From NCBI GenBank assembly GCA_005116775.1, contig SWDN01000011.1, positions 77,021-124,711 of the forward strand: DNA of 47,691 nt. The letters are read 5' to 3'. The translations under genes were made by a program, and so were the position numbers. Of the stretch, positions 33,495 to 42,602 are shown piece after piece (position 1 is the stretch's first letter; each line of letters begins with the position of its first letter). Origin of the DNA: Nitrospira sp. GTDB lineage: Bacteria > Nitrospirota > Nitrospiria > Nitrospirales > Nitrospiraceae. The notes under the pieces are model-generated. The model did no database searches and had not been told where the DNA came from. It saw nothing but the letters and a program-made list of their open reading frames with translations.

Positions 33495-34687
33495 GTTTCC
33501 GGCCCTTCAAGTTTTAAGGCTTTGCGGATGCCTCGCACGGCTTGCCTTGTGCGATGCTCGTTTTCGACAAGGCCAAACCTCACATATTCGTCTCCGCCTT
33601 CACCGAAGCCAATTCCAGGAGATACGGCCACTTTCGCGTCACGAAGTAAGAGCTTCGAAAACTCCAACGACCCCATAGATCGATAAGGCAGCGGAATCCT
33701 AGCCCAGACGAACATGGTCGCCACCGGCTTGGTCACCTGCCACCCGATGCGATTGAGTCCACTCACCAGCACATCACGACGCTTCTGGTAGCGCAGAACC
33801 GTTTCTTTTACACAATCTTGCGGTCCATTCAGAGCGATGACGCTGGCGATTTGCAAGGGTTGGAAAATGCCGTAATCCAGGTAACTCTTGATCTTGGCCA
33901 AGGCTCCGACAACCTCTCGATTGCCGCAACAAAAACCCACTCGCCACCCGGGCATATTGTAGGCCTTGGAGAGGGTATAGAACTCGACGCCGACATCCTT
34001 CGCACCGGGAACCTGCAGGAAACTCGGTGCCTTGTATCCGTCAAACACCAAGTCGGCATAAGCCAGGTCGTGAATGACAATCACGTTATGTTCTTTGGCA
34101 AAAGCGACGATCTTTTTAAAAAACCCGATGTCCGCCACGGCGGTGGTCGGATTATGCGGAAAATTGATGACCAAGATCTTCGGTCTCGGGAACGTCTGGC
34201 GATAGACCCGCTGCAAGTCGTCGAAAAAGTCGCTATCAGGCCGAAGCTCAATCCCTCTGACCTCTCCTCCGGCAATGATGAAACTGTACATATGGATAGG
34301 ATAGGTTGGCGTTGGCGTCAGTACGACGTCACCGGGACCGATCAAGGCTAGAGCCAGATGCGCCAACCCTTCCTTGGAGCCGATGGTGACGATGGTCTCG
34401 GTCTCAGGATCCAACTCGACATTGTAATTTCGCTTGTACCAGCCCGTGATCGCATGTCGCAGTTTCGTAATTCCACGCGAGGCCGAGTAGCGGTGATTTT
34501 TTCCCTTCCGGGCCGCCTCGATCATCTTCTCGACGATATGGCTTGGCGTCGGTTGGTCCGGATTACCCATTCCGAAATCGATAATGTCTTCGCCTTTTTG
34601 ACGAGCCTCAAGCTTGAGACTTTGCACTTGAGCAAACACATATGGCGGTAACCGCTTGAGCCGATAGAATCCGTCGCCTAGTCCCAT
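33491..34687 (-). CDS. PLP-dependent aminotransferase (AlaC / LL-DAP aminotransferase-like)
   Basis: This class I/II aminotransferase has 398 residues. It carries [18 protein letters not shown], the phrase [29 protein letters not shown] with the substrate-binding Asn, [12 protein letters not shown], and PLP lysine K241 in [16 protein letters not shown]. The C-terminal [13 protein letters not shown] holds the carboxylate-binding Arg. The sequence resembles AlaC-type glutamate-pyruvate aminotransferases and DapL-like enzymes. Position in front of hom and thrC fits alanine or aspartate-family synthesis, but the substrate cannot be fixed. It is the first gene of the operon, with a good promoter and GGGGGA before the ATG. 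Confidence 0.88.
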   Translation of the reverse strand: MGLGDGFYRLKRLPPYVFAQVQSLKLEARQKGEDIIDFGMGNPDQPTPSHIVEKMIEAARKGKNHRYSASRGITKLRHAITGWYKRNYNVELDPETETIVTIGSKEGLAHLALALIGPGDVVLTPTPTYPIHMYSFIIAGGEVRGIELRPDSDFFDDLQRVYRQTFPRPKILVINFPHNPTTAVADIGFFKKIVAFAKEHNVIVIHDLAYADLVFDGYKAPSFLQVPGAKDVGVEFYTLSKAYNMPGWRVGFCCGNREVVGALAKIKSYLDYGIFQPLQIASVIALNGPQDCVKETVLRYQKRRDVLVSGLNRIGWQVTKPVATMFVWARIPLPYRSMGSLEFSKLLLRDAKVAVSPGIGFGEGGDEYVRFGLVENEHRTRQAVRGIRKALKLEGPET

Positions 34688-34720
34688 GAGATCCCCCGTC
34701 CATCCTCGTATTGGGGGCCT

Positions 34721-34750
34721 ATTCTAATTGTGCAAAGCATAGCGAGTCAA
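34721..34750 (-). promoter_or_regulatory. Predicted strong promoter of the aspartate-family operon
   Basis: On the - strand, -35 TTGACT (34750-34745, 5 of 6) and -10 TAGAAT (34726-34721, 5 of 6) are separated by 18 bp. Transcription would begin about 27 nt upstream of the aminotransferase ATG, leaving no room for an attenuator or riboswitch. Confidence 0.6.
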
Positions 34751-34929
34751 ATTATGTCGTGATTCTGTGGGGTTCGGTATCACGAGTCTTTGGATGGAGC
34801 AAGACAACCATCGCCCATTCAACCTACTGTCCTTGCCCCAATCCGCTCATTTCTGTTACAACTGCAACGCCTTTCGTTCTCATCATCAACTCAGCTTTTT
34901 CTTGCTTCCCATGGCAGAGTGGAGGGTCT

Positions 34930-35643
34930 GTGCCACGACTTGGGGTGAACATCGACCATGTCGCCACGCTACGGCAGGCCCGTGGTGGAGCCGATCCTGA
35001 CCCCCTTGCCGCTGCCGTATTAGTAGAATTGGCAGGGGCCGACGGTATCGTTGTCCATCTCAGGGAAGACCGGCGCCATATTCAGGACCGCGATCTTCGC
35101 CTCTTGCGGGACCTCATCCGAACCAAGCTCGATCTGGAGATGGCCGCCGATGAAACGATGGCCAAAATTGCCTTGATCATCAAACCCGATATGGTCACGC
35201 TCGTCCCGGAAAAGCGTCAAGAGCTCACAACCGAAGGCGGGCTAGATGTGGCTGGCCATAAAGATCGTATCCAGCAGATCGTGACCCTCCTCCACGAGGC
35301 CGACATTCCTGTCAGCCTCTTCATCGAACCGGATTTGGCCCAGGTCAAAGCCGCGCATAGAATCTCTGCCGATTTCGTTGAGCTTCATACGGGCCGCTAT
35401 GCAAACGCCACCCGCTCGAAAGAAGCCGACGCCGAGGTCGAAGCGATTACGCAGGCTGCGAAGCTCTCCTACAAACTCGGCATGGGCGTCAATGCCGGGC
35501 ACGGATTGGACTATCGCAATGTGACACGGCTGACTCATATTTCTGAAATCGTCGAATACAATATCGGCCACAGCATCATTGCTCGAGCGGTTCTGGTAGG
35601 ACTCGACCAGGCCGTGAGAGAGATGAAAGCGTTGCTGAGTTGA
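34930..35643 (+). CDS. pdxJ: Pyridoxine 5'-phosphate synthase PdxJ
   Basis: PdxJ condenses 1-deoxyxylulose 5-phosphate with 3-amino-2-oxopropyl phosphate to form pyridoxine 5'-phosphate. From the GTG start the protein has 237 residues, beginning [19 protein letters not shown]. The catalytic phrases [50 protein letters not shown] and [14 protein letters not shown] are all intact. GGAGGG lies 3-4 bases before the GTG, a little close but the best site available. Its neighbours on the + strand are nnr, tsaE, lapA and mutS. Confidence 0.95.
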   Translation: MPRLGVNIDHVATLRQARGGADPDPLAAAVLVELAGADGIVVHLREDRRHIQDRDLRLLRDLIRTKLDLEMAADETMAKIALIIKPDMVTLVPEKRQELTTEGGLDVAGHKDRIQQIVTLLHEADIPVSLFIEPDLAQVKAAHRISADFVELHTGRYANATRSKEADAEVEAITQAAKLSYKLGMGVNAGHGLDYRNVTRLTHISEIVEYNIGHSIIARAVLVGLDQAVREMKALLS

Positions 35644-35791
35644 ACGATCGCCACGATGCGGCGCTCGGTGTTTCTTCATACACAACGCGATTCGTCTTTG
35701 TCATGACATTCCACCGCGGGCAACAGACTGTTATTTCCCCTTCCCGCGCTCAATTCATCATGCGGTATCGACCACGTGCACAAGGCCATCG

Positions 35792-37345
35792 ATGAAGATT
35801 GTGACAGGAGCCGAGATGCAGGCGCTCGATCGCCGTACGATCACCGAAGCGCATGTCCCCAGCACCGTTTTGATGGAACGGGCCGGCGAAGGAGTGGTCA
35901 GACATCTGGAGGAGCGCTATGGGCCGGCACGAGGCAAGACCATTACGATCCTCTGCGGGAAAGGGAACAACGGAGGAGATGGACTGGTTGTGGCTCGGCT
36001 GCTGCACCGCCGACGTGCGCGGATTCGCGTGGCGCTCCTCTCGCCGATCACCGACCTGAGCCGCGATGCCACAACCATGTATCGCCGGCTCATTCGAGTC
36101 ACGGGACGAACAACAGTCGTTCGATTCGTATCTGCAGAACAGGCCCGCCCACTGATCATCTCCAGCGATATTCTCATCGATGCCCTCCTGGGCACTGGGC
36201 TGTCTTCCGCAGTCACTGGAATCTACCGTGAGGCCATCGAACTCATCAACAGTACAGGAAAGCCTGTCATCGCAATCGATATTCCATCCGGTCTCCATGC
36301 CGATACTGGCGCCATTCTAGGGCATGCGATCCGCGCTACATTGACGATCGCCTGTGGCCTCCCCAAACTCGGCCTCTATGTCAATGAGGGGATCGACCAT
36401 GCCGGGACAATCCGCGTCGTGGATATCGGTATTCCACATGCCTATGTGGATGCCATTGAGAGCAAGACCTTGCTCTTAACCAGGGACGATGCGTTTAAGC
36501 CTCTCCCGATCCGCGCACCCTCCTCCCATAAAGGCACGTTTGGCCATGCAGGGATTATCGCAGGATCCGTGGGGAAAACAGGCGCTGCGACGTTGGCAGC
36601 CCGTGCGGCCCTCCGCATTGGAGCCGGCCTGGTGACTGTCGCCACCCCAAGTAGCGTCAATGATGTGCTGGAGGCCAAGCTACTGGAGGCGATGACCATG
36701 CCTCTCCCGGAAACGAAAGCACGGACACTCGCTCGCTCTGGACTCGATCGTGCCGTAACTTTTATCCAGGCACGCACAGCAATCGCCCTCGGCCCCGGGC
36801 TTTCAACCCATCCTGAGACCGTTGAACTCGTTCAGTCATTGATGAAGCATCTCGATCGCCCATCGGTTCTCGATGCCGATGCGCTCAATGCTCTGGCCGG
36901 CCGGGCCTCATTGCTGACTGAATGTAAAACTCCGCCTATTCTCACCCCGCACCCTGGTGAGATGGCCCGGCTCGAAATCAATGCCACGACGCAGACGGTT
37001 AATGCGGACAGGATCGGTACGGCCAGGCGGTTTGCCCGCGAACGCGGCGTCTTCGTCGTCTTGAAAGGCGCACGGACCGTCATCGCCCGCCCTGACGGAC
37101 TTGTCGCCATTTGCCCAACAGGCAATCCCGGCATGGCCACGGCAGGAACCGGCGATGTCTTGACTGGCATGATTGTCGGCTTACTGGCACAACGGGTCCC
37201 GGCATGGGACGCAGCATGTGCCGCCACCTATTTTCATGGATTGGCCGGAGACTTGGCCGCTCAACAGCTCGGGCAGGCTGGGATGCTTGCCGGTGATCTC
37301 ATCGCTCAGATTCCTTATGCGCTCCAGCGGACAAACACAACCTAA
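35792..37345 (+). CDS. nnr: Bifunctional NAD(P)H-hydrate epimerase/dehydratase
   Basis: Nnr repairs damaged NAD(P)H. The N-terminal YjeF-type epimerase domain (about 1-215) has CGKGNNGGDGLVVARLL at 55-71 and a DALLGTGL turn. The C-terminal ADP-dependent dehydratase domain (about 225-517) has SHKGTFGHAGIIAGS, LTPHPGEMARL near 384 and GNPGMATAGTGDVLTG near 444-459. Both domains appear complete in 517 residues. The gene precedes tsaE, an arrangement common to many bacteria (yjeF-tsaE). In many genomes acpS sits between pdxJ and nnr; here the 148-bp gap holds none that I can recognise. Confidence 0.95.
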   Translation: MKIVTGAEMQALDRRTITEAHVPSTVLMERAGEGVVRHLEERYGPARGKTITILCGKGNNGGDGLVVARLLHRRRARIRVALLSPITDLSRDATTMYRRLIRVTGRTTVVRFVSAEQARPLIISSDILIDALLGTGLSSAVTGIYREAIELINSTGKPVIAIDIPSGLHADTGAILGHAIRATLTIACGLPKLGLYVNEGIDHAGTIRVVDIGIPHAYVDAIESKTLLLTRDDAFKPLPIRAPSSHKGTFGHAGIIAGSVGKTGAATLAARAALRIGAGLVTVATPSSVNDVLEAKLLEAMTMPLPETKARTLARSGLDRAVTFIQARTAIALGPGLSTHPETVELVQSLMKHLDRPSVLDADALNALAGRASLLTECKTPPILTPHPGEMARLEINATTQTVNADRIGTARRFARERGVFVVLKGARTVIARPDGLVAICPTGNPGMATAGTGDVLTGMIVGLLAQRVPAWDAACAATYFHGLAGDLAAQQLGQAGMLAGDLIAQIPYALQRTNTT

Positions 37346-37943
37346 CGTCAACCGGCCTGCCAAGGCGAAACAGCCTGTCGCTCGACGGCGCGCCACGTCG
37401 AGCCTGCCATGGACATTGCTGTCCACATCGCACCGGCACACCGATCTATTAGGCCGAGCGATCGGCCGCATTCTTAGCGGGGGCGAAACGATCGCGCTCT
37501 ACGGACCGCTCGGAGCAGGCAAAACCGCGCTCGTTCGCGGCATCGCGCAGGGCCTTGGCGCATCACCGATGGCAGTCACCAGTCCCACATTCGTCGTGAT
37601 TCACGAATACGACCAGGGGCGCCTACCGCTTGTCCATGTGGATCTGTATCGTATTCGCACCGCCCACGAACTTGAATCGACAGGACTGATCGAATATTTC
37701 TCAGGCCAGACCGTGACAGCAATAGAATGGGCCGATAAGGGCCTTGCCGCACTCCCGCTGGACCGGATCGAGATTACGCTGAAACATCACGCTGCACAAG
37801 GCCGAACGATTCAATTGCTCGCGACGGGGCCGAAATCCAATGAAGCCCTTGCCTTGGCCCGTATAGAGTTCAGCCAGACCAGGAGAATGCGTCGAGCGTT
37901 ATCGCACCTGGCCTTGAACAAGGAGACCCCGACGAAGTCATGA
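37317..37943 (+). CDS. tsaE: tRNA threonylcarbamoyladenosine biosynthesis ATPase TsaE
   Basis: TsaE is the ATPase of the t6A complex (TsaB-TsaC-TsaD-TsaE), which modifies A37 of tRNAs reading ANN codons. The P-loop YGPLGAGKTALVRGIAQGLG lies near residues 61-80. TSPTFVVIHEYDQGRLPLVHVDLYRI follows, and the EWADKG motif is conserved. The ATG at 37317 overlaps nnr by 29 bp. It leaves an N-terminal extension of about 45 basic and polar residues, longer than usual. A later start is possible. Its stop overlaps the lapA start (ATGA). Confidence 0.92.
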   Translation: MRSSGQTQPNVNRPAKAKQPVARRRATSSLPWTLLSTSHRHTDLLGRAIGRILSGGETIALYGPLGAGKTALVRGIAQGLGASPMAVTSPTFVVIHEYDQGRLPLVHVDLYRIRTAHELESTGLIEYFSGQTVTAIEWADKGLAALPLDRIEITLKHHAAQGRTIQLLATGPKSNEALALARIEFSQTRRMRRALSHLALNKETPTKS

Positions 37944-38284
37944 TTAGGCTGATTCTAGTCGGAGTGTTACTACTTCTCTCCCTGGCTTTTTTCCTTCAGA
38001 ACCAGGAACAGGAAGTCACGCTCCGATACTTCTTCGGACTCTTTGAAGCCTCGACGCCGATCTATAAGCCAATCCTCGCGGGATTCGCCGTGGGACTCCT
38101 GGTCTCAGGCATACTGCTCTTTCCCCCCTGGGTACGGAGCCGTATCGAGCTTCGCCGAAAAATTAAAGCGTTGCAAGAAGCCGAGGGGGACTTAGAACGG
38201 CTCCGCCTCTTGCTCGATACAGCCACCGGTCGTGTATCTCCCACTTCAACGGGCGAAACACATCGAGACAGACGTGATGAGTGA
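37940..38284 (+). CDS. lapA: LapA-family (DUF1049) membrane protein
   Basis: This 114-residue protein has two transmembrane helices (about 3-20 and 45-66), with the LapA hallmark FLQNQEQEVTLRYFFGLF between them. A charged coiled-coil tail with KIKALQEAEGDLERLRLLL follows. In E. coli LapA acts with LapB in the control of LpxC and hence LPS synthesis. Whether that role applies in this lineage is unknown, and no lapB is present here. The start overlaps tsaE by four bases, and the end overlaps mutS by eight. Confidence 0.85.
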   Translation: MIRLILVGVLLLLSLAFFLQNQEQEVTLRYFFGLFEASTPIYKPILAGFAVGLLVSGILLFPPWVRSRIELRRKIKALQEAEGDLERLRLLLDTATGRVSPTSTGETHRDRRDE

Positions 38285-40940
38285 CACGGACTCCTCACCC
38301 TTGATGCGGCAATACCGCGAGATCAAGCGCGGTTATCCAGAGGCTATTCTGTTATTCCGCGTCGGTGACTTCTACGAAATGTTTTACGAGGATGCGCAGA
38401 TCGCCTCAAAACTGCTCTCCATTGCCCTCACCTCTCGCGACAAATCAAGCGCCAATCCAGTTCCGCTCTGCGGAGTGCCCTACCATGCCGCGCAAGGGTA
38501 TATCGCGAAGCTTCTCAAAGCTGAGCGGACCGTTGCGCTCTGTGAACAAGTAGAAGACCCGAAACTCTCAAAGGGCCTTGTGCGCCGTGAAGTCGTTCGT
38601 GTGTATACGCCTGGAACGCTGATCGATACTGAGTTCCTTTCACCAGGAGAGTCGTATTTCCTCGCGGCTGTGGCCTTCTCCGACGCCATGGCCTCATCGA
38701 CCAAGGGGCAATCCACCATTGGACTAGCCTGTCTGGACGTCTCTACCGGAGAGTTTTGGATGACAGAGTTCCAAGGGGCACAGGCGGAAATCCAGCTCAT
38801 GGACGAACTGGCTCGGCTAGAACCACGAGAAGTACTTCATCCCGATTCCCATGCAAGGGCCGAATCGTGCCTGACTCGCCTCCATGGTGCGCGCCTCTGC
38901 GCACGACCCTTGGCCTCCTTCAATTCTCACGATGCCACGCAGGAGCTCCAAGCGCAGTTCTCGGTGCACTCGCTCGATGGATTCGGCTGTCGCGGACTGA
39001 CAGCTGGAATCGGGGCCGCCGGAGCGATCTTGCGATATGTTCGTGAGACCCAGCCAACCGCCTCTCTCGCACACGTCCGTCGGCTCTACACTCGCTGGAG
39101 TAGGGACGCGATGCATTTGGATAGCGCCACGATCCGCAATCTCGAACTCGTGCAGCCATTAGATGCCGGTGAGCACCGATTACGGCAAGATCAGCACACA
39201 GTCTTATCGGTATTGGACCGTACCGAGACGGCTATGGGGAGTCGTTTATTACGCGAGTGGCTCGTCAGACCGCTTCTCGACCATAGCGCCATTCACGCTC
39301 GTCTCGACGCAGTCGGCGAATTCAAAGACCGAGTTCAACAACGGGTGTCGCTCAGGACCGCACTCCGAGATGTGCAAGATATCGCTCGTCTGGCCAGCCG
39401 CGTGACGCTCGGCGTCGCAGGACCTCGAGAACTGCTCGCATTGAAACAGTCTGTGAGCGCCCTCCCGGAGTTACGATCCCAGCTCCAGCCATTTGACGCC
39501 TCAATATTGGCCGGAGCCCGAGAGTCATGGGACGATTGCCGTGACGTGCACGATGTCATCGAGCAGGCCATCAAGCGGGACGCGCCGATGTCGCTCCGTG
39601 ACGGCGGCATCATTCGTGAAGGGTTCCATGCCGGGGTCGATGAATTGCGTAAGGCAAGCACGGAAGGCAAGGGCTGGATCGCTTCGTTGGAAGCGAAAGA
39701 GCGTGAGCGAACAGGGATCGACTCGTTGAAGGTTCGCTACAATCAGGTATTCGGCTACTACATCGAAATCACCAAGACACATTTGTCACGCATCCCTCCC
39801 GATTACATTCGTAAGCAGACGCTGGTCAATGCCGAACGATTCATGACGCCGGAGCTGAAAGAGTTAGAAGAGCGTGTCACGGGTGCTGAAATGAAACTGC
39901 TGGCACTCGAGCAGGAGCTGTTTGAGCAATTGCGCCTGCGCTTGGCAAACGAGGTGCCTCGTCTTCAGGCGATGTCCCAGACCGTCGCGTTACTCGATGT
40001 CCTCGCCGGTCTGGCCGAAACTGCAGCATTACATCGCTACGTTAAACCCCTTGTCGATGAGAGCAGCACGATCCTCATTCGTGAAGGCCGCCACCCCGTC
40101 GTTGAGCAACTCAGTAGTGATCTGACCTTCGTGCCCAACGACACATCTCTCGACTGTGAGGGCAACCGGCTTGTGATTCTCACCGGACCCAACATGGCGG
40201 GGAAAAGCACCTACCTCCGCCAGGTCGCGCTGATCGTGTTGTTGGCGCAGATCGGGAGCTTCGTGCCAGCGACCGAAGCCCGCATCGGGATGGTCGATCG
40301 GATTTTCACGCGCGTGGGAGCTTCGGACAACTTGGCCGCCGGACAGAGCACCTTCATGGTAGAGATGATCGAATCGGCTCACATCTTGAATAGCGCGACT
40401 TCCCGTAGCCTGATTCTTCTAGATGAAATTGGCAGAGGAACCAGCACCTACGATGGCCTGAGTATCGCCTGGGCCATAACAGAACATATCCAAGACCGCC
40501 GGCACTTAGGAGCCAGGACCTTATTCGCCACTCACTATCACGAGATGACACAACTGGAAGGATTGCGCGAGGGGATCAGAAACTATTGCGTGGCGGTCCA
40601 GGAGCGGGGTGGAGACGTATTGTTCTTGCGTAAAATTGTGCCGGGCGGCGCAGACCGCAGTTATGGTATCCATGTCGCCAAGCTGGCCGGACTTCCTCCG
40701 ACTGTGATTGCCAGGGCTCAGCAAGTCTTGGCCCAATTAGAGCAACCGGATACTCTTATTAGGGAAACAGTTCAATCGTCGAAACAAGAACAGCAACGTG
40801 ACTCACTTCCCCACCCACATCCCATTATCGAAGAAATGAAACAGATTGATCTGTTTTCCATGACGCCGCTCGATGCACTCAATCGCCTCGCAGACCTCCA
40901 GCGCCGGATCGGCCCAAGCCAAGACGATCGCAAGAAATAA
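38277..40940 (+). CDS. mutS: DNA mismatch repair protein MutS
   Basis: MutS recognises mismatches and recruits MutL. From the ATG at 38277 the protein has 887 residues. The mismatch-binding FYE wedge is at 32-34 in GDFYEMF. Connector, lever and clamp regions are present. The ATPase carries Walker A GPNMAGKSTYLRQ near 636, the ABC-like signature, DEIGRGTSTYDG near 716, and FATHYHEM. It is full length with no gaps. The start is preferred to 38232 because it gives the normal MutS N-terminus. The gene ends at a strong bidirectional terminator. Confidence 0.97.
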   Translation: MSDTDSSPLMRQYREIKRGYPEAILLFRVGDFYEMFYEDAQIASKLLSIALTSRDKSSANPVPLCGVPYHAAQGYIAKLLKAERTVALCEQVEDPKLSKGLVRREVVRVYTPGTLIDTEFLSPGESYFLAAVAFSDAMASSTKGQSTIGLACLDVSTGEFWMTEFQGAQAEIQLMDELARLEPREVLHPDSHARAESCLTRLHGARLCARPLASFNSHDATQELQAQFSVHSLDGFGCRGLTAGIGAAGAILRYVRETQPTASLAHVRRLYTRWSRDAMHLDSATIRNLELVQPLDAGEHRLRQDQHTVLSVLDRTETAMGSRLLREWLVRPLLDHSAIHARLDAVGEFKDRVQQRVSLRTALRDVQDIARLASRVTLGVAGPRELLALKQSVSALPELRSQLQPFDASILAGARESWDDCRDVHDVIEQAIKRDAPMSLRDGGIIREGFHAGVDELRKASTEGKGWIASLEAKERERTGIDSLKVRYNQVFGYYIEITKTHLSRIPPDYIRKQTLVNAERFMTPELKELEERVTGAEMKLLALEQELFEQLRLRLANEVPRLQAMSQTVALLDVLAGLAETAALHRYVKPLVDESSTILIREGRHPVVEQLSSDLTFVPNDTSLDCEGNRLVILTGPNMAGKSTYLRQVALIVLLAQIGSFVPATEARIGMVDRIFTRVGASDNLAAGQSTFMVEMIESAHILNSATSRSLILLDEIGRGTSTYDGLSIAWAITEHIQDRRHLGARTLFATHYHEMTQLEGLREGIRNYCVAVQERGGDVLFLRKIVPGGADRSYGIHVAKLAGLPPTVIARAQQVLAQLEQPDTLIRETVQSSKQEQQRDSLPHPHPIIEEMKQIDLFSMTPLDALNRLADLQRRIGPSQDDRKK

Positions 40941-40974
40941 AAAGGCGGCATCCCCTTTCGGAGATGCCGCCTTT
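40941..40974. terminator. Bidirectional intrinsic terminator between mutS and an exported-protein gene
   Basis: AAAGGCGGCATC and GATGCCGCCTTT form a perfect 12-bp stem with a 10-nt loop, directly after the mutS stop. The stem's own A/T ends supply short T runs on both strands, so it can serve both mutS and the convergent gene ending at 40996. Confidence 0.85.
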
Positions 40975-40995
40975 GAAGTTAGCGTCTACCTCAGC

Positions 40996-41664
40996 TCAGT
41001 GACCGGACCCAAGGTTGTACTTCGCGGTCCAGGGAATCAAGCCAGCAATGGGCTCTCCGCCTGGGAGCAACACATCATACTGCATGGGAATAGCGGCCCC
41101 ATCAGGAGACTTCGGTGAGGTATTGAGGCCTTGCTTCGCGGCGGCGCAACCTGCCTCAACTTCGCTCTTCCCCGCACACTCCTTCAACCGCAGACCGGAA
41201 ATGCTGAGCGGCTTTCCCATGGAGCCGGCCACTTCGGGAAGCTTCTTGACCGAGGAAATGACACGATGGTTCTGCTCTGGCTCTGTCGCGATAAACTCGA
41301 TCAAGTCGGTCGTACTGCCAGGTGGTACTTCTTTTGCCGCAGCCGGTCCTGCATGTGGACGGCCCATCTTCTTCAATTCTTCCCAAGCGCCCTTATCTGC
41401 ATAGAACTTTAGATTTTTGCCTGGGTGAATTTTTTGCCAGAAGAGACCGCTCTCGGCAGGTCCGCCGAACACAGAGACATTAATCCAGACCGCCTCATCA
41501 TAGGGATCAAGCACGATCACGCGACCCTGTATAGTGGTCGGCTTACTCATATCACCCCACTCGAAACGCTCTTGGAATGATTCGATAGCCAATGCGGTAG
41601 AGGCCGTGGAGACCACCAGCGTCAGAGCGGCTGTAACAGCCCAACTTTTTGCATGAAACTTCAT
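40996..41664 (-). CDS. Exported protein of unknown function (second of a pair)
   Basis: I do not recognise the family. The 222-residue product has a clear signal peptide (MKFHAKSWAVTAALTLVVST, with cleavage after ALA near 27). The mature part is mixed alpha/beta with Trp- and Pro-rich strands (VIVLDPYDEAVWINVSVFGGP, LFWQKIHPGKNLKFYADKG). A Cys pair sits in LKECAGKSEVEAGCAAAKQG, and the C-terminus reads GGEPIAGLIPWTAKY. The ribosome-binding site AAGGAGG is strong. It is the second gene of a two-gene unit with the exported protein upstream, and it ends at the mutS terminator. A periplasmic or surface role is likely; no catalytic motif is apparent. Confidence 0.75.
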   Translation of the reverse strand: MKFHAKSWAVTAALTLVVSTASTALAIESFQERFEWGDMSKPTTIQGRVIVLDPYDEAVWINVSVFGGPAESGLFWQKIHPGKNLKFYADKGAWEELKKMGRPHAGPAAAKEVPPGSTTDLIEFIATEPEQNHRVISSVKKLPEVAGSMGKPLSISGLRLKECAGKSEVEAGCAAAKQGLNTSPKSPDGAAIPMQYDVLLPGGEPIAGLIPWTAKYNLGSGH

Positions 41665-41719
41665 GTGCGCGTCCTCCTTAACAGGACATGAAAGAATGAA
41701 AACTGGTTCTCGTTAAGGT

Positions 41720-42244
41720 TTATTCCTTAATAACCTTAAAGCCGGTGATCGTCCGACCATCCAAGTTCACTTCCATGGCGACGAGTTCCTGCGAAGCCTT
41801 GATGATCTGATCCATGAGCGCTTTATCCTTCACCGCCAACCGGACAGTTGTAGCGGCATGGTACCAACCTGAGTACGGATTATTCTTATCGGTACCGCCC
41901 ACAAAACCCCAACCGCAGCAGGTGAGCAATGGATCAGGCGGCTTGACATCAAGATCGGAAGATGACCGGCCATTCGGGGTTCCTGAACCAGGCTCACCGG
42001 TATTCCAATATTGAATGCCAAAAAGCAACTCTCCATCCGGATTGTCGGCCCATTGCGACCATACCCGCCCCTTGAGAGTCTTGGTGACCTCGCCCTTCAT
42101 AGGCTTTCCACCGGCAATCTTGTCGGTGGGACCAGTTGGGCCGGTCTCCGCAGGCGCAGCAGGATCAGCAACGGCAAACTCGGCTGTCAGCAAACTCAAC
42201 AGAGAAAATACTGTCACGGCGGCGATAAGTATGGCCTTCGGCAT
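41720..42244 (-). CDS. Exported protein of unknown function (first of a pair)
   Basis: The ATG at 42244, with GGAGGG upstream, gives 174 residues. The signal peptide MPKAILIAAVTVFSLLSLL ends near AVADPA. A Pro/Thr/Gly-rich linker follows (about 30-48). The mature domain has LKGRVWSQWADNPDGELLFGIQYWN and a Cys-Cys pair in PLLTCCGWGFVGG, then a helix ALMDQIIKASQELVAMEV and the ending ITGFKVIKE. I do not recognise the family. It is followed 55 bp downstream by the other exported protein, with a shared promoter upstream. The two may form a periplasmic complex, but this is only inferred from position. Confidence 0.75.
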   Translation of the reverse strand: MPKAILIAAVTVFSLLSLLTAEFAVADPAAPAETGPTGPTDKIAGGKPMKGEVTKTLKGRVWSQWADNPDGELLFGIQYWNTGEPGSGTPNGRSSSDLDVKPPDPLLTCCGWGFVGGTDKNNPYSGWYHAATTVRLAVKDKALMDQIIKASQELVAMEVNLDGRTITGFKVIKE

Positions 42245-42595
42245 ACCTAGTCCCTCCTTCATAAAATTAACAACCACAATAATCGATGTGCGTACTTCGT
42301 GGGCGACAAATACGAAAAAACAGAGTCAGGAATCATGCGGCCATACTGATGATGCTTCGGCCACATCCCTTTGTACGATGATTCCTCTTCCTGCTCAGTC
42401 CCCTCGATCAAGAATCATTGTCAAAATTTTCCCCATGGTACTGAAACCACAAAACTGTGTCAAGAAATTGTTCGCCCTGTAGGCAGTTTTAAAATATCAT
42501 GGGTAATATGTTGAGAAATCAACATACTGTCGTCGATCTCATCGATATGGTTTCATCTATTGTTACCGGGCGTTCGGTTTCGGATGAGAACGTTC
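42245..42595. other. Regulatory intergenic region upstream of the exported pair
   Basis: These 351 bp contain no gene that I can support. They hold the predicted promoter of the exported pair (42435-42463) and a transcribed leader of roughly 185 nt. The leader includes an inverted repeat with 9-bp arms, AGGAATCAT at 42328-42336 and ATGATTCCT at 42378-42386. A GAAA-loop hairpin with a 7-bp stem lies at 42508-42525, and part of a perfect palindrome begins at 42581. No clear riboswitch consensus was identified. Confidence 0.55.
42435..42463 (-). promoter_or_regulatory. Predicted strong promoter for the exported-protein pair
   Basis: On the - strand, a perfect -35 TTGACA (42463-42458), a 17-bp spacer and -10 TACCAT (42440-42435, 4 of 6). 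The predicted transcript has a leader of about 185 nt before the first ATG. Confidence 0.55.
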
Positions 42596-42602
42596 TCATC
42601 CG
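42581..42602. repeat. Perfect 22-bp palindrome spanning the M16 gene stop
   Basis: CGGATGAGAAC is followed at once by its exact reverse complement GTTCTCATCCG. The M16 peptidase stop codon lies inside it. With no loop and no T run it is a poor intrinsic terminator, and could be a protein-binding site or an mRNA end-stabilising element. Confidence 0.6.

Noticed and set aside
34688-34930. Riboswitch or attenuator before the threonine operon
   Set aside because: The predicted leader is only about 27 nt. The rest of the gap is upstream of the promoter, and no Thr/Ile codon run or lysine-type aptamer core was seen.
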